Source: a virus. From it: DNA of 64,000 nucleotides. Of the stretch, positions 29,039 to 39,388 are shown piece after piece. The stretch's first letter is position 1; each line of letters begins with the position of its first letter. The stretch lies in IMG/VR virus record IMGVR_UViG_3300009160_000035, positions 1-64,000 of that record. The stretch is one strand, 5' to 3'. Both the position numbers and the translations under genes were made by a program. The notes beneath the pieces are model-generated. The model was not told the origin of the DNA. It searched no databases and saw nothing but the letters and a program-made list of their open reading frames with translations.

Positions 29039-31289
29039 TGTCTACGTTTGCTCCTAATGCAACTCGTCTCCAGAAATCCAGACTTTCACCTTTGCTTATT
29101 ATAGACGATTTTGCTCTATCGCAATTGGTAAGATTAAATCTACTATCAGTTGCAGGATTTATTAGATATCTAATCGGCTTTGTCTTTTTGTTACTCTTGT
29201 TATTCCTTGCCTTTTCCTGGTAAACAGGTTGGCTATTGAAGTACTCCTTCATTGGAAAGTCACTATTAGGATCCGGATCCCAGGGATCCCATGGGCTTTC
29301 ATTTGTTAGGTTACCATTATCATCTTTCATAGGAATGCAAGGTTCAATTCCCTTAGAGGTTGCTGCTTTGTAAACTCCTAGAGCAAAGGCTAGAGTCTGA
29401 GACAAAGCCATAATCTTTGTACAGAGAACAATATTGGTATCAGCTTGAGTACCCATCAAAGCCTTCAAGGCATCAAGGCCATACTTTACAATGTCTGACT
29501 GAGAAGAAACCCAATCAATAAAGTCGTATATGACAGACTTGATCATTTCAATTGAGTCAAGAGCATCGCCTTTACCAAAAAGGGGATTTGTTATTGTTGA
29601 TAAAAACTTCATACCATTATTATTTAATGCCCCTTCTAAGGCTGTTCCTACGGCTTGCTGGTCTACGCCAACTTGACCATTGCTATTATTGAAGTATGTT
29701 TCACTAAATTTTGTAAGCGCACTTATTTTGCTTTCATCTTCTGCTGTCCCTGAATTCACCCAATTAGAAAGTTCTTCAGTTGTAAATCCATACTGCTTTC
29801 CAGCCTTATCAATGTCTTGAACACTAATAAGACTGTTAATAGTACATAAAGCATAGTTAGGCAAAGGACTAATATTTGCACGAATACTCATTTGCAAAAG
29901 ATTTAAAAGGGGCTCAACAACTCCACGTAAAATGAGATCTCTTAGAAAATTTAATCCAAAGTTTGCATTTGCAGAGAATATCTCAGACCAAGTATAAACT
30001 AGAAGTCCACCTAAGCTTGCAATAACAAACAATAATTCAAGAGGACACAAAGAGCCAAGTCGTAGAAGAGAGCAATAGTTAGCTTTTAACTGAAACTCAA
30101 TGTCACTAGCAAATCTTATTTTGTCAAGAAGAGCTTTTGTAATTGCTAACTGCTCTTTAAGTTTTACTTCAAGATCAACACCAAATACAAAGTCACTGCC
30201 TTTAAATATATCTCCTGGGCCTTTAATATCTCCTAACTTGTCTGCTAACTTAGCCCACTCCCCACCAAAGCACTCATAGCAACCTTCCCAGTTCGTTACT
30301 AGATCTCCAAGACTCTTAGCAGGTTCTCCTATTGCTCTTGCCTTTACATTTGAAGGTTCTTTGCCTCTCATCAAGACGTCAATAGCACTATTTTGCTTGT
30401 CTATTCCATTAAGGGTACTCTCTATGCCATGAACAACTTCCCTAGTCTTCTCGGCCTCATTAAACAAAGGTATCAACCCAACTTTTGCACTAATATTGTC
30501 TTCACTCAGTTTTGTTTCATTTTGAGCTAAAGTTGTTTCAAGTCCAAACATATCTCTAAAAATATCAAATTCTTCGTAAACTTTGAATCTCTTATCTTCT
30601 TCTAGCTCATTAAGCCAATCAGACGCCATCTTTCCCAATGTCTTTTTAGGCTCAGGATCATAATCTTTTTTAGCAGTCTTTTCTGTCTGGTAAGCGTAAG
30701 CCAATTTAATTACTTGACCATACTTTGAATTAAGATCTTCATCTTCATCCATTCCAACCATTGGATCATTTTTTATATCTTTTGTAGCAGACCTTAATTG
30801 ATTATCAGCTTTAAGTTCTCTATATAGCTTTGTATATTGTTTAAGTTGTTTGATTTCCTGATAAGTTAATTTTCCTTTTTGATGATTAGGAAATAAAAAG
30901 TTAGCAACTAGACATTGGTCATGGTCTTCTTTTGCATACTCAACACTATAGTTTATATCTTCTAATCTTTCTGCTGTAACTCTCAAAAAATTGTCTAGAA
31001 TAGCTGCTTGTCGTTTTGCTTCTTCTCTATTTTCCTTGCGCAAAGCTTCTACTCCAAGAAAGTCAAGATTCTTTGCCTTACCATTGTAAAGGTTACTATC
31101 TAAGATTTGATTATATTCTTTGTTGGGTTCTATTGCAGAAAGAAGATCTTTAATAAGACCATCCAGTTCATTTTTAGATAGTTTGTTTACATCTTTATTG
31201 TCGCTAGAACCAACTTCTTCTAGTGTAATGTCTTGTTGCGTATTTGTTATCGAAAAGATTTGTCTTTTCTGTAAAGGGAGTCTTTCCAT
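29031..31289 (-). CDS. Unknown head/packaging-region protein with hydrophobic segment
   Basis: 752 aa. The N-terminal 250 residues are highly charged helix (MERLPLQKRQIFSITN...). The middle contains a Cys-containing segment (GCYECFGGEWAKLADK) and a strongly hydrophobic stretch LELLFVIASLGGLLVYTW (about residues 420-440), long enough for a membrane or buried helix. The C-terminus is polar. It lies between terminase and portal and overlaps the portal start by 8 bp, implying translational coupling. No family recognised. An internal-head protein ejected with DNA is possible but unproven. Confidence 0.5.
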   Translation of the reverse strand: MERLPLQKRQIFSITNTQQDITLEEVGSSDNKDVNKLSKNELDGLIKDLLSAIEPNKEYNQILDSNLYNGKAKNLDFLGVEALRKENREEAKRQAAILDNFLRVTAERLEDINYSVEYAKEDHDQCLVANFLFPNHQKGKLTYQEIKQLKQYTKLYRELKADNQLRSATKDIKNDPMVGMDEDEDLNSKYGQVIKLAYAYQTEKTAKKDYDPEPKKTLGKMASDWLNELEEDKRFKVYEEFDIFRDMFGLETTLAQNETKLSEDNISAKVGLIPLFNEAEKTREVVHGIESTLNGIDKQNSAIDVLMRGKEPSNVKARAIGEPAKSLGDLVTNWEGCYECFGGEWAKLADKLGDIKGPGDIFKGSDFVFGVDLEVKLKEQLAITKALLDKIRFASDIEFQLKANYCSLLRLGSLCPLELLFVIASLGGLLVYTWSEIFSANANFGLNFLRDLILRGVVEPLLNLLQMSIRANISPLPNYALCTINSLISVQDIDKAGKQYGFTTEELSNWVNSGTAEDESKISALTKFSETYFNNSNGQVGVDQQAVGTALEGALNNNGMKFLSTITNPLFGKGDALDSIEMIKSVIYDFIDWVSSQSDIVKYGLDALKALMGTQADTNIVLCTKIMALSQTLAFALGVYKAATSKGIEPCIPMKDDNGNLTNESPWDPWDPDPNSDFPMKEYFNSQPVYQEKARNNKSNKKTKPIRYLINPATDSRFNLTNCDRAKSSIISKGESLDFWRRVALGANVDNV

Positions 31290-31292
31290 TTT

Positions 31293-31742
31293 TTATCCTG
31301 CTAGGGTTGTCTCAGTCGCATTGATCTTGATTGTTGCCTCATTGAAAAAGTTTACACCATTTCCTTTTGGTACAAAAGTCTTTAACATAAGATACCTGTT
31401 TGCGATTGCTCCTGGCTCAATATCTGCTAATGTGAGCGTATTATTATATGGAAGATTTTCCCAGTTCTGATCACGTATGTCTGCCGTTGTTGATTCCATT
31501 GGCATTAACTGGTAAATAATTCCATTATTTGAAATAGGACCATTCTCTACTCCATTGATAGCGATAGCTACTGATATGTTTGTATAACCAAGATTCTCAT
31601 CTGTGTTCTGCAGAGTTAAAGTCTGATAACGATAAGACCCATCAGTTGTATCGTGAAAAGCTATTATCTTTGTATTGGTGTTGTCCACCATCTGATCAGA
31701 AAGTGCAGTAACTGGATCATTAATGTATAGTGCAAGTGCCAT
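31293..31742 (-). CDS. Small beta-rich virion protein, unknown
   Basis: 149 aa (MALALYINDPVTALSDQM). The sequence alternates hydrophobic and polar residues with many Asn/Thr, typical of a beta-sandwich virion protein (LTLQNTDENLGYTNISVAI, NRYLMLKTFVPKG). It lies between the large terminase (9 bp away) and the 752-aa gene. Could be a head-decoration or connector component. No Cys and no membrane segment. Confidence 0.5.
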   Translation of the reverse strand: MALALYINDPVTALSDQMVDNTNTKIIAFHDTTDGSYRYQTLTLQNTDENLGYTNISVAIAINGVENGPISNNGIIYQLMPMESTTADIRDQNWENLPYNNTLTLADIEPGAIANRYLMLKTFVPKGNGVNFFNEATIKINATETTLAG

Positions 31743-31751
31743 TAAAATTCC

Positions 31752-33890
31752 TTATTTAATTGTTCGACCACTTGGTCTTTGATAGTTGTGACGAGAATTA
31801 AATACTGGAGCTATTGCCTGTCCAATATTGCCTTTGCCGTCTCTAGTAACAATCATATCTCTTTCCCAAGCTCTTCTATCAAGGTCACTGTAGTGTTCTG
31901 TTGTTTTTTGGTAAGGACCAGAACCATTTTTTCTGCTATCTATAGCAGAATTCCTTTCACTTTGCAAGTGTCTTAGTAGTTCTCCTCCAGTCAACTTCTT
32001 GCTATGAGGATCTTGAGTTTGATCATTTAATATTGAATGTCCAAGTGTCTCCGTTATTCCCAAACTAGAAACCATATTCTTAGAAAGAGCCATTGGTCCT
32101 TCTTCTATTGTAAAGGCAACAAGACTTAACATAAATGCGTCAAGTGCATGGTCACCAATACTTGTATTATCTTGGCCAAACACTGGAGTTCCATTTGGCT
32201 GTCTAGACTTAATGATATAGTTAAGTAGTTGTTTTCTAAGAAGATCATCCTCAAAAGAAAACTTAATAATTCTGTCTTCGAAGCGTCTGACTGCATTCTC
32301 AACTAGAAACGGCTTAGCTGGATGTTCAATAAGCCGACCAGTTGAAGGTTCTCTTATAGAAATTTTACTACCAAAATCATATGCTTTAATTCTTCTTTGG
32401 ACATTGAACTCGTACGTGCCTGCTTTCTGCTGTGATGACCACATCTTCAATGTTTCCCACTGAGTTGCTCCGTGACCTTTGTCCACATAAATATGTTGAG
32501 GCTGCCAGAAGCTAAGTAATTCTGTTATTTTCTGAAGACCTTGTAACTGTGTAAAGTTTTGCTTTGGAACATTAACTATCTCCATAACTTGTAATCCAAC
32601 TTGAGGATGGAATCCAGTAATACATATCCAAGTACCAAAGCTAGTGTTCCAGTCAACACCAAGGCTATATCTAAATCCTGCTAGTTCTCCTTGCATCTTT
32701 GCATCACGCATTTGAGCATATGAGTATCCTTCCATCGCAGTAGTAACAAGAGGTGCAGCAAATACGCCATCAGCATTGCTGATAAACATTGCCATAACTT
32801 CTTGTAACCAGCCGTCACTGGTATATTCTCTACGCATTTCATTTCTAAGAGACTTCCAGTTAATCTTTGTTTGAGCAAATGGTGTTTCATCAATAACTGC
32901 AGTTGGGAAATAAAACTCTTTCCAGTCTGGAGCTTCTTGGCACCACTCATAAAACTTACTACGGAGTCCACTAGGAGTAGAAGCTACACGAATAAGACAA
33001 TCACTATGAGATTGTGCAATAGGAAGGATTGTTGTAAAGTCCTTCTCAGTCATATAGTCAACCTCATCAAGTATTATTACGTGCGCGTCCTGACCGCGAA
33101 CAGCGCTAGCGCCGTTGCTACCAGTAGTAAATCCAGAAATAATTGCACCATTCTCTAATCTTATTTGATGGTAGGGAGATTGCTTGTATCTAAATTCTTT
33201 TTTCAAACTTGAGTTGCTATTAAGCAATTCAAGTATTCTATTAAAAATTGCAGTTACTTGAGAGTCAAAAGGGCAACAAATAAGAATCTTAATGCCATTG
33301 ACATTCTCTCTTATCTCTTCGTCAAAGTATTCTCTGACTCTAGTAAAAGCATGAAACAAAATCTCAATAGCAAGAGCGTCTGACTTCCCAGATCGTCTTC
33401 CAAACCTGAATACTTTCTTTTTGCTTTGGCAGCGAAGAGCAATCTCTTGGTGTGCTCTAGGTTTCCATCCAAACATTTTACTTGCAAATGTAACTGGATC
33501 AGTATTAATAATCAATGCATCCTTTTCTTCAGCAGACAACTCATTGGCAAATTCTGAATATTGCTCTAAGTAATTCTCAGGTATCAAAGGACAACTAATC
33601 TGAAAAGGATGAGTAGCAAAAGCTTTAGGATCAGCCTTTACTTTTCTTTTACTTTCAATAGGATGAGTAGAATAGTCTTTCTTGTACTTCTCAATATGAG
33701 ATACTTGGCAATTCTCACAACCAGAAATACATTTAGCTCCAGACTTTGTTTTAGTTCTTAGACCGTAGTTCTCAATGTAATCGGTAATTATATTTTTAGA
33801 AATTTTAGTCCAATAGTCCACATAAGATATGTCTGAACTTTCAGTTTCTACTTTCTTATATAATTCTTCTATTTTAAGTATTTGATTCAT
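31752..33890 (-). CDS. terL: Terminase large subunit
   Basis: 712 aa DNA-packaging motor. The ATPase has Walker A GRRSGKS (residues 164-170) and Walker B VIILDE (271-276), followed by the coupling motif STPSG (near 305). The nuclease domain carries the three acidic clusters of the RNase-H-like fold: GVDWN (Asp413), IYVDKG (Asp470) and GDHALDA (Asp580/Asp584). An N-terminal extension of about 130 residues has a Cys cluster (Cys54, 58, 61, 100; CISGCENC...SCP), unusual for a terminase and possibly metal-binding. It pumps DNA through the portal and cuts concatemers. Confidence 0.92.
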   Translation of the reverse strand: MNQILKIEELYKKVETESSDISYVDYWTKISKNIITDYIENYGLRTKTKSGAKCISGCENCQVSHIEKYKKDYSTHPIESKRKVKADPKAFATHPFQISCPLIPENYLEQYSEFANELSAEEKDALIINTDPVTFASKMFGWKPRAHQEIALRCQSKKKVFRFGRRSGKSDALAIEILFHAFTRVREYFDEEIRENVNGIKILICCPFDSQVTAIFNRILELLNSNSSLKKEFRYKQSPYHQIRLENGAIISGFTTGSNGASAVRGQDAHVIILDEVDYMTEKDFTTILPIAQSHSDCLIRVASTPSGLRSKFYEWCQEAPDWKEFYFPTAVIDETPFAQTKINWKSLRNEMRREYTSDGWLQEVMAMFISNADGVFAAPLVTTAMEGYSYAQMRDAKMQGELAGFRYSLGVDWNTSFGTWICITGFHPQVGLQVMEIVNVPKQNFTQLQGLQKITELLSFWQPQHIYVDKGHGATQWETLKMWSSQQKAGTYEFNVQRRIKAYDFGSKISIREPSTGRLIEHPAKPFLVENAVRRFEDRIIKFSFEDDLLRKQLLNYIIKSRQPNGTPVFGQDNTSIGDHALDAFMLSLVAFTIEEGPMALSKNMVSSLGITETLGHSILNDQTQDPHSKKLTGGELLRHLQSERNSAIDSRKNGSGPYQKTTEHYSDLDRRAWERDMIVTRDGKGNIGQAIAPVFNSRHNYQRPSGRTIK

Positions 33891-33891
33891 A

Positions 33892-36645
33892 CTAGTAAGA
33901 TAGCATTGAAGACGTTCCGTATATAGCAGTTGAGCTTGAGTATCTTGCCTTTGGAGCGCTCATCATATAACTTTCATTGCCTATAGCCTTCATTGCACTA
34001 AACCTTGAATTTTCCATTGCATTTATTGCTCTCTGCCTAACACTAGCTCCCATAGAACTTGACATACCAGGAGTTGGGCCACGATTCCAAGAAATACCAC
34101 CCATTCGACCTGATCTCATATATTGAGCGCCTTTGTTTCTAACATCAAAAACCTTGAAAGCAGTATAGCCAGCTGCAGCGGCAACCGCTCCGCCAGTCAA
34201 ACCAATTGCAGGATTTAATAAAGCACCAGCAATGACTTTATTTTGGACTAGTCCAGTAGTTATTCCAAGTGCTGTATTTCCTATTCCACCTAAGACACCT
34301 CCAGTGCGGTATCCAGACTTAAAGTCACCTATTGCGCCATAACCCATTAGGGCAGGAGCAATCATCGTAGATAATCCGCCCATTTTGACTAGTTGCTTAT
34401 TCAGCCATCCATCGCCAACAGAGTCAAGTAGCTTAAATCCAGAGTAACGTGCACCATGAAAAAACTTAGCTATACCACTAGATCTACTAGCTGATGTGCT
34501 AATATAATTTTTCCATCCTTGGTAGGCATCATCTAAGTTATTAGCAACTTGCCAAAAAGCTTCTTCAGCACGGTATACAGGGTGGACATATCCGGTAGAC
34601 CCAAGAGCCTTACCAAAGAATGAGTCTAGGAAACCTGAAGCTTTGCCACTCTGGTCAAAGCCACTAATTCTGCGGTTAAGACCAAAGTCGTTAATGACTG
34701 ACCCAATACCGGCAAAAAAACCTCTAGTAGTTAAATCTAGCTCACCTTGGATAAATCCACTGTTATAGATTCTTGAACCAGTATTCCTATTAATTGTGCC
34801 ACCACCTGGTCCAGACATAATATTTCCTAGTACACTTGGAATTTTGGCTGCTTTCGCTCCCTTATACGCAGCAACACCTAATCCTGTTGCTACTCCTATC
34901 CCTCCTATTATAGCAGCGCCTGTTATCAGGGTAGAGCCTAATCCACCGCCACCACCCACTGCACCGGTCGAGGCTGAAGCTACAGCAGGAACACCAATAC
35001 CTAAGGCTAATGCTAATCCTCCAACTTTTCCTATTTTAACTAATTTTTCTAAAACCTCTCGTCCAAACTTAGCTTCTAACCTTGCTGCACTTCCCTTTGG
35101 GCTAAGAAATTGTGCCCTTAAATGATTCGTTCGAACTGACCTAAATGTAGGACCAGCAGGGGCCGGAGGAAGTCCTCCTTCTTTATCTACAGCTTTTGCT
35201 ATTTCTTTCGAATTCTCAATTATATTATTCAGCATCTCTTTTGGAGATAAATTATTTACAACAGCAGTTTTTACTGAGCCTATAGTCTCCTCCAGCCTTG
35301 CATCACCCGCTACATCAATTTGATATGGATTAGCAGGATAAATGGGCAAAATATGTTCATCTAACTCATTTCTTCTTAAGAATGAACGAAGTTCAGTACT
35401 TTCTGGAGTATAGCCTAAAAGGCTACGTATCTCTTTGTCAAATGCCTCAGTTTCTGGATCAAAATCAAGACTTGACAACTGCTCTGCAAAAGGAGCACCA
35501 AAAACTGCATCAAGATCAAGATGTTGATTTTCTTGAATAAGACTTTTAATTTTTTCAATAGTTTCAGGCTTACCTAAAAAATATCCTTTATTTCCAAGTT
35601 CAAACTCTTCTTCAAATTCAACTAAAGCTCCAGAACCTTTCATTTGAACGGCAGTTTTTGCTGCTTTAAGAGGACTATTATCATCAGGCGTAGTACTGAG
35701 CAGGAAAGATTTTTTAAATTCTTCTTTGGTCCCAGCAAAAAATAATGCTGGCCTCCTACCATGAATAACATCCTCCATTTCGGTCAGAGGACTTACTAAA
35801 TCAAAACCCATCCTAGAAGCTTCTGTTACTTTTTCTCTTGTACTTGAAACTGGAAGAATTGAAGTATGTGAACTAATAGATGGATTAAATGTTGAGACCG
35901 GATCATCAATTACTTCCAGCTTACTACTACCAACAAAACTCGGAACTGTAGATTCAGGTGATCTGATTTTTAAAAAAGGATATTTACCTTGAACTTGATT
36001 AGGATAACAACATGCTACATATGCATTTTTAAGGTCATCTACCCGTTCAAGAGGTAATTTACCGCCTGCGTCATATAAGTCTCCTTCTGATGAACCATGA
36101 ATAGTAACAAATTGCTCCCTCGGGTTACCATGAATTGTTAAGTCTCTAGGAGATCCTTTTTCTATATATTCCCTTTCTAGCCGCTCTCTCTGGCTAGGTA
36201 ATGCGATGTCTGCTTGCACTCCGTGGACTCTACCAAACGTTGTAAAATTGTCCATGAGTTGCCCATGCTCTGAAAGCATAGGATTCCCAGCAATTACCTG
36301 CTCAATTTGTTTAAATGCGACATCTTGTCGGAAAGCTGCTTCTTTGTAATAATCCACACCAAGAGAAAAAGCTTCAGTATTTGAAGCAAGAGGGCGTACA
36401 GTTTCTGAAGGATCCCCAAACCAATGTTTAGTAAGTCGATCTCTTTCTTTTCTTAACTCTTCATTAAAATGAAAATCTTGGCGCTTACCTAAAAAATCTT
36501 TAACCTCAGGAGCATTTTTCCAAGCAGATATAAGCGCAGGATAACCTTGGCTAGTATCTACACCTTGACTTTTAAAGAAATCAAGAGCATCATTACTGCC
36601 TACAAACTCAGCAAAGGGAATAAGTTTTCCGTCTCTAAAAAACAT
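33892..36645 (-). CDS. Virion-type protein A of a tandem pair, with His-Gly...Cys motif
   Basis: 917 aa and a paralogue of the next gene upstream. The C-terminal 330 residues are strongly similar between the two (NSGFIQGELDLTTRGFFAG, LDSVGDGWLNKQLVK, SGRMGGISWNRGPTPG, KAIGNESYMM). They contain several Gly/Ala hydrophobic helices. The N-terminal region contains FVTIHGSSEGDL (His183-Gly184) and NAYVACCYPNQ (Cys212/213), an arrangement like the His-Gly and hydrophobic-Cys dyad of clan CD cysteine peptidases. A hydrophobic Gly-rich segment lies at about 545-600. Function unknown. An ejected or internal virion protein with a possible peptidase domain is an inference. Its stop is 1 bp from the terminase start. 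Confidence 0.6.
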   Translation of the reverse strand: MFFRDGKLIPFAEFVGSNDALDFFKSQGVDTSQGYPALISAWKNAPEVKDFLGKRQDFHFNEELRKERDRLTKHWFGDPSETVRPLASNTEAFSLGVDYYKEAAFRQDVAFKQIEQVIAGNPMLSEHGQLMDNFTTFGRVHGVQADIALPSQRERLEREYIEKGSPRDLTIHGNPREQFVTIHGSSEGDLYDAGGKLPLERVDDLKNAYVACCYPNQVQGKYPFLKIRSPESTVPSFVGSSKLEVIDDPVSTFNPSISSHTSILPVSSTREKVTEASRMGFDLVSPLTEMEDVIHGRRPALFFAGTKEEFKKSFLLSTTPDDNSPLKAAKTAVQMKGSGALVEFEEEFELGNKGYFLGKPETIEKIKSLIQENQHLDLDAVFGAPFAEQLSSLDFDPETEAFDKEIRSLLGYTPESTELRSFLRRNELDEHILPIYPANPYQIDVAGDARLEETIGSVKTAVVNNLSPKEMLNNIIENSKEIAKAVDKEGGLPPAPAGPTFRSVRTNHLRAQFLSPKGSAARLEAKFGREVLEKLVKIGKVGGLALALGIGVPAVASASTGAVGGGGGLGSTLITGAAIIGGIGVATGLGVAAYKGAKAAKIPSVLGNIMSGPGGGTINRNTGSRIYNSGFIQGELDLTTRGFFAGIGSVINDFGLNRRISGFDQSGKASGFLDSFFGKALGSTGYVHPVYRAEEAFWQVANNLDDAYQGWKNYISTSASRSSGIAKFFHGARYSGFKLLDSVGDGWLNKQLVKMGGLSTMIAPALMGYGAIGDFKSGYRTGGVLGGIGNTALGITTGLVQNKVIAGALLNPAIGLTGGAVAAAAGYTAFKVFDVRNKGAQYMRSGRMGGISWNRGPTPGMSSSMGASVRQRAINAMENSRFSAMKAIGNESYMMSAPKARYSSSTAIYGTSSMLSY

Positions 36646-36649
36646 AATC

Positions 36650-36718
36650 TTATCCTCTTCTTAATGTGCTAAACGCCATCTGATTTATAACTTTTTTAAG
36701 ATATTGATTCTCAGCCAT
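36650..36718 (-). pseudogene. 22-codon micro-ORF, probable duplication scar
   Basis: A 22-aa frame (MAENQYLKKV...TLRRG, TAA at 36650-36652) with a Shine-Dalgarno AAGAGG lies between the tandem paralogues. Its end (ACATTAAGAAGAGGATAA) is nearly identical to the end of the 825-aa gene that precedes the other paralogue (CACTAAGAAGAGGATAA at about 39389-39406). It therefore looks like the copied 3' end of that gene, carried along when the downstream gene was duplicated. It may still be translated for coupling. Confidence 0.6.
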
Positions 36719-36731
36719 GTTAACCTCTTAT

Positions 36732-39383
36732 TTAATAGGATAGTACAGGAGTTATCCCATGTATTGCAGTTGAATTGGCATATCTGCTTTTGGGTGCATT
36801 CATCATGTAACTTTCATTTCCCATTGCTTTCATTGCATTAAATCTTGAGTTATTCATAGCATTAAGTCCGCGCTGTCTTGCTGTTGCTGCCATTGAGCCA
36901 GACATACCTGGCGTAGGCCCACGGTTCCATGATAGTCCACCCATGCGGCCAGACCTTATATACTCAGCGCCTTTGTTTCTTACGTCAAAGATCTTAAAGG
37001 CAGTATATCCCGCCGCTGCTGTAATACCTGCACCAAGCAAACCAGTTGCTGGATTAAGAAGAATACCTGCAATAACTTTATTCTGAACTAACCCACTTAT
37101 AAGACCTGTCACAGTTTTGAATGCGCCACCAATTAAGCCACCTCTCCTATAACCCTCTTTAAAGTCACCTAAAGCACCATGTGCCATAAGTGCAGGTGCA
37201 ATTATAGTAGAAAAACCGCCAGCCTTAACCAACTGCTTATTAAGCCATCCATCTCCAACAGAATCTAAAATCTTAAAACCACGATATCTAACTCCTTGAA
37301 AAAGTTTAGTAATTCCACTTGAGTTATCGTACGAAGTTTTTACAAAATCTTTCCATCCTTTGTATGCATCATCTAAGTTACTTGCAACTCTCCAAGTGGC
37401 TTCTTCTGCCCTGAAAACAGGGTGAACATATCCGTCTTGTTTTAATGCTTTACCAAAAAGCGAATCAATAAAACTATCAGGTTTACCACTGGTATCAAAG
37501 CTGCCAGTTCTTCTGTTAAAACCAAAGTCATTAATTACTGAACCAATACCAGCAAAAAATCCTCTAGTTGTAAGATCAAGTTCTTCTTGGACAAATCCGC
37601 TATTGTAAATCCAAGAACCCCTATTCCTATTTACTGCACCTGCTGCGGCTCCTGCCGCACCTGCCGCCCCACCACCTGCTGCTCCTCCAGCAACCCTTGG
37701 ATTTAAACCTGCTTTTCTTATCTTCGAATAAGAATAAGCTCCAACTCCAGCAACAGTAGCAACCCCAACAGCCCCAGCTCCAATAGCTAAAGTACTACCA
37801 AGTCCGCCATCTACTGGACTAGTGCCTGTCGAGGCAGATGCTATAGAAGGAAAACCAATCCCTATACCTAGCGCAGCAGCAAGTCCAGCTATAGGAGCAA
37901 TTGTGCGGCCTATATTTATTTTCTTAGTTATTTTTTCAATTGCAGTTTCAACTGTGCGAAGACTTTTTCCGCCAGGAATTAAATCAGTAGGGAGATCTCC
38001 AATAAAAGTTTCTATATTTTTAGCTATATTTTCTTGTATATCTCTTGGCTTTAATCCGGATATAAGTGCTTGGTCAATTGTAGGACTGCTTTTTATTTCC
38101 TTTTCTACAAACTCAGTAATAGGATATTCGCCGTCCGCATGCGTACTACCTAATGCGTCTTTCACAGCAGGAGAGTTAGTAAATTCTAATAAATCAATTC
38201 CTTCGTCACTAAATCCTAAAGCTTTGGCTACTTCTCTACGATACTCTGTTGTGTTTTGTGTTTTGGCAGTTGCATGTTTTCTTATAATGTCAATAATAGG
38301 AACAATATCCTCTGCTTTCCCAAAAACATGCTCATAAAAATTTGTAGCATTTGGGACTAAATCTCCTACCCGGACACTTTTAAATCCACCAGCTTCAGTA
38401 AAAAGTCCGCCAGTTCTAGTAGCTTTTTTAAAATCTTCATGTACTTTTTCTAGATATTTGTCAGATTTATTCTCTGATCTTAACAAATCAAGTTTTTCTG
38501 CTGGATTTGGACCCATATATATAGGTCCTCTAGACTGCATTGTTAAATCTATTCTACTTGGAACATCCAAAACTGTTGGAGAATGTCTTGCTAGTGCCTC
38601 TTTTCTTTCATAAACAGCAGGAGAGAGTTCGTCATGTCCTGTTACAAGCCATTGGTACTCGGAGCCTGCATCTTCTCCAAAACCACCATGATATTTTGAA
38701 TAAAACTCCACCATGCTTTTCGTTTTTGATTCGGGATCAGCCATTCTAAGAAAACGATATCGTTGTCCAACTTGATTAGGATAACAAGTTGCTACATATA
38801 AATCTTCTACAGAATTGCTAAGATCTGATACGTCTTTATCAGTTAATACCTTAAATGGGTTAAACACACTTGTGGCCATCTCTCCTGTAGGACTGCCATG
38901 GATAGTCAAGAGATTTATTCTTTCGCCCGGAGAAGTACCTCTAATTTGCTCTCCAAAAATTTGCACACCACGAAAAAGAGATTCGCCTTTATTATCGAAA
39001 TCATTAGCCAGATCTCTTGCCGAACTTCCATCAAGAGGCTTAAATGCCATAAGCTTATTCGTAAATGCTTTACCAGACCTACGTGTATCAGGATTTAGAC
39101 TTCCTAATACACTAGTCATCATATAAGGAAAACGCCTTGCTTGCTGATGCATCTCTGCTATGTCTGCATAAAACTTTCTATTAGCTCTATAGTCAACTTT
39201 TGGTGATAGACTTTTTGGATTAAGCGACACACTACCATTCTGTCGTATTAAGGAACTTTCATTCCTGTCTGTCATTTGTGGAGGGTGGAGTTCTGATATC
39301 TTATCGGGCCCAAAAAAATCTTTTACCTTATTGGTAATCTTTGTGCTAATATTGTTACGAAGAAAATTTAAAAGCTTATTCAT
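36732..39383 (-). CDS. Virion-type protein B of a tandem pair, with His-Gly...Cys motif
   Basis: 883 aa and a paralogue of the 917-aa gene downstream. The C-terminal third is closely similar, while the N-terminal halves have diverged except round the motif INLLTIHGSPTGE (His162-Gly163) ... DLYVATCYPNQ (Cys200). Both motif elements follow a short hydrophobic strand, as in clan CD cysteine peptidases (caspase, gingipain, separase type). The Cys-Tyr-Pro-Asn-Gln end is identical in the two paralogues despite divergence around it, which suggests function. Gly/Ala-rich hydrophobic helices lie near 490-590 and 720-790. The stop is 13 bp before the micro-ORF start. Confidence 0.6.
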   Translation of the reverse strand: MNKLLNFLRNNISTKITNKVKDFFGPDKISELHPPQMTDRNESSLIRQNGSVSLNPKSLSPKVDYRANRKFYADIAEMHQQARRFPYMMTSVLGSLNPDTRRSGKAFTNKLMAFKPLDGSSARDLANDFDNKGESLFRGVQIFGEQIRGTSPGERINLLTIHGSPTGEMATSVFNPFKVLTDKDVSDLSNSVEDLYVATCYPNQVGQRYRFLRMADPESKTKSMVEFYSKYHGGFGEDAGSEYQWLVTGHDELSPAVYERKEALARHSPTVLDVPSRIDLTMQSRGPIYMGPNPAEKLDLLRSENKSDKYLEKVHEDFKKATRTGGLFTEAGGFKSVRVGDLVPNATNFYEHVFGKAEDIVPIIDIIRKHATAKTQNTTEYRREVAKALGFSDEGIDLLEFTNSPAVKDALGSTHADGEYPITEFVEKEIKSSPTIDQALISGLKPRDIQENIAKNIETFIGDLPTDLIPGGKSLRTVETAIEKITKKINIGRTIAPIAGLAAALGIGIGFPSIASASTGTSPVDGGLGSTLAIGAGAVGVATVAGVGAYSYSKIRKAGLNPRVAGGAAGGGAAGAAGAAAGAVNRNRGSWIYNSGFVQEELDLTTRGFFAGIGSVINDFGFNRRTGSFDTSGKPDSFIDSLFGKALKQDGYVHPVFRAEEATWRVASNLDDAYKGWKDFVKTSYDNSSGITKLFQGVRYRGFKILDSVGDGWLNKQLVKAGGFSTIIAPALMAHGALGDFKEGYRRGGLIGGAFKTVTGLISGLVQNKVIAGILLNPATGLLGAGITAAAGYTAFKIFDVRNKGAEYIRSGRMGGLSWNRGPTPGMSGSMAATARQRGLNAMNNSRFNAMKAMGNESYMMNAPKSRYANSTAIHGITPVLSY

Positions 39384-39388
39384 ACTTT

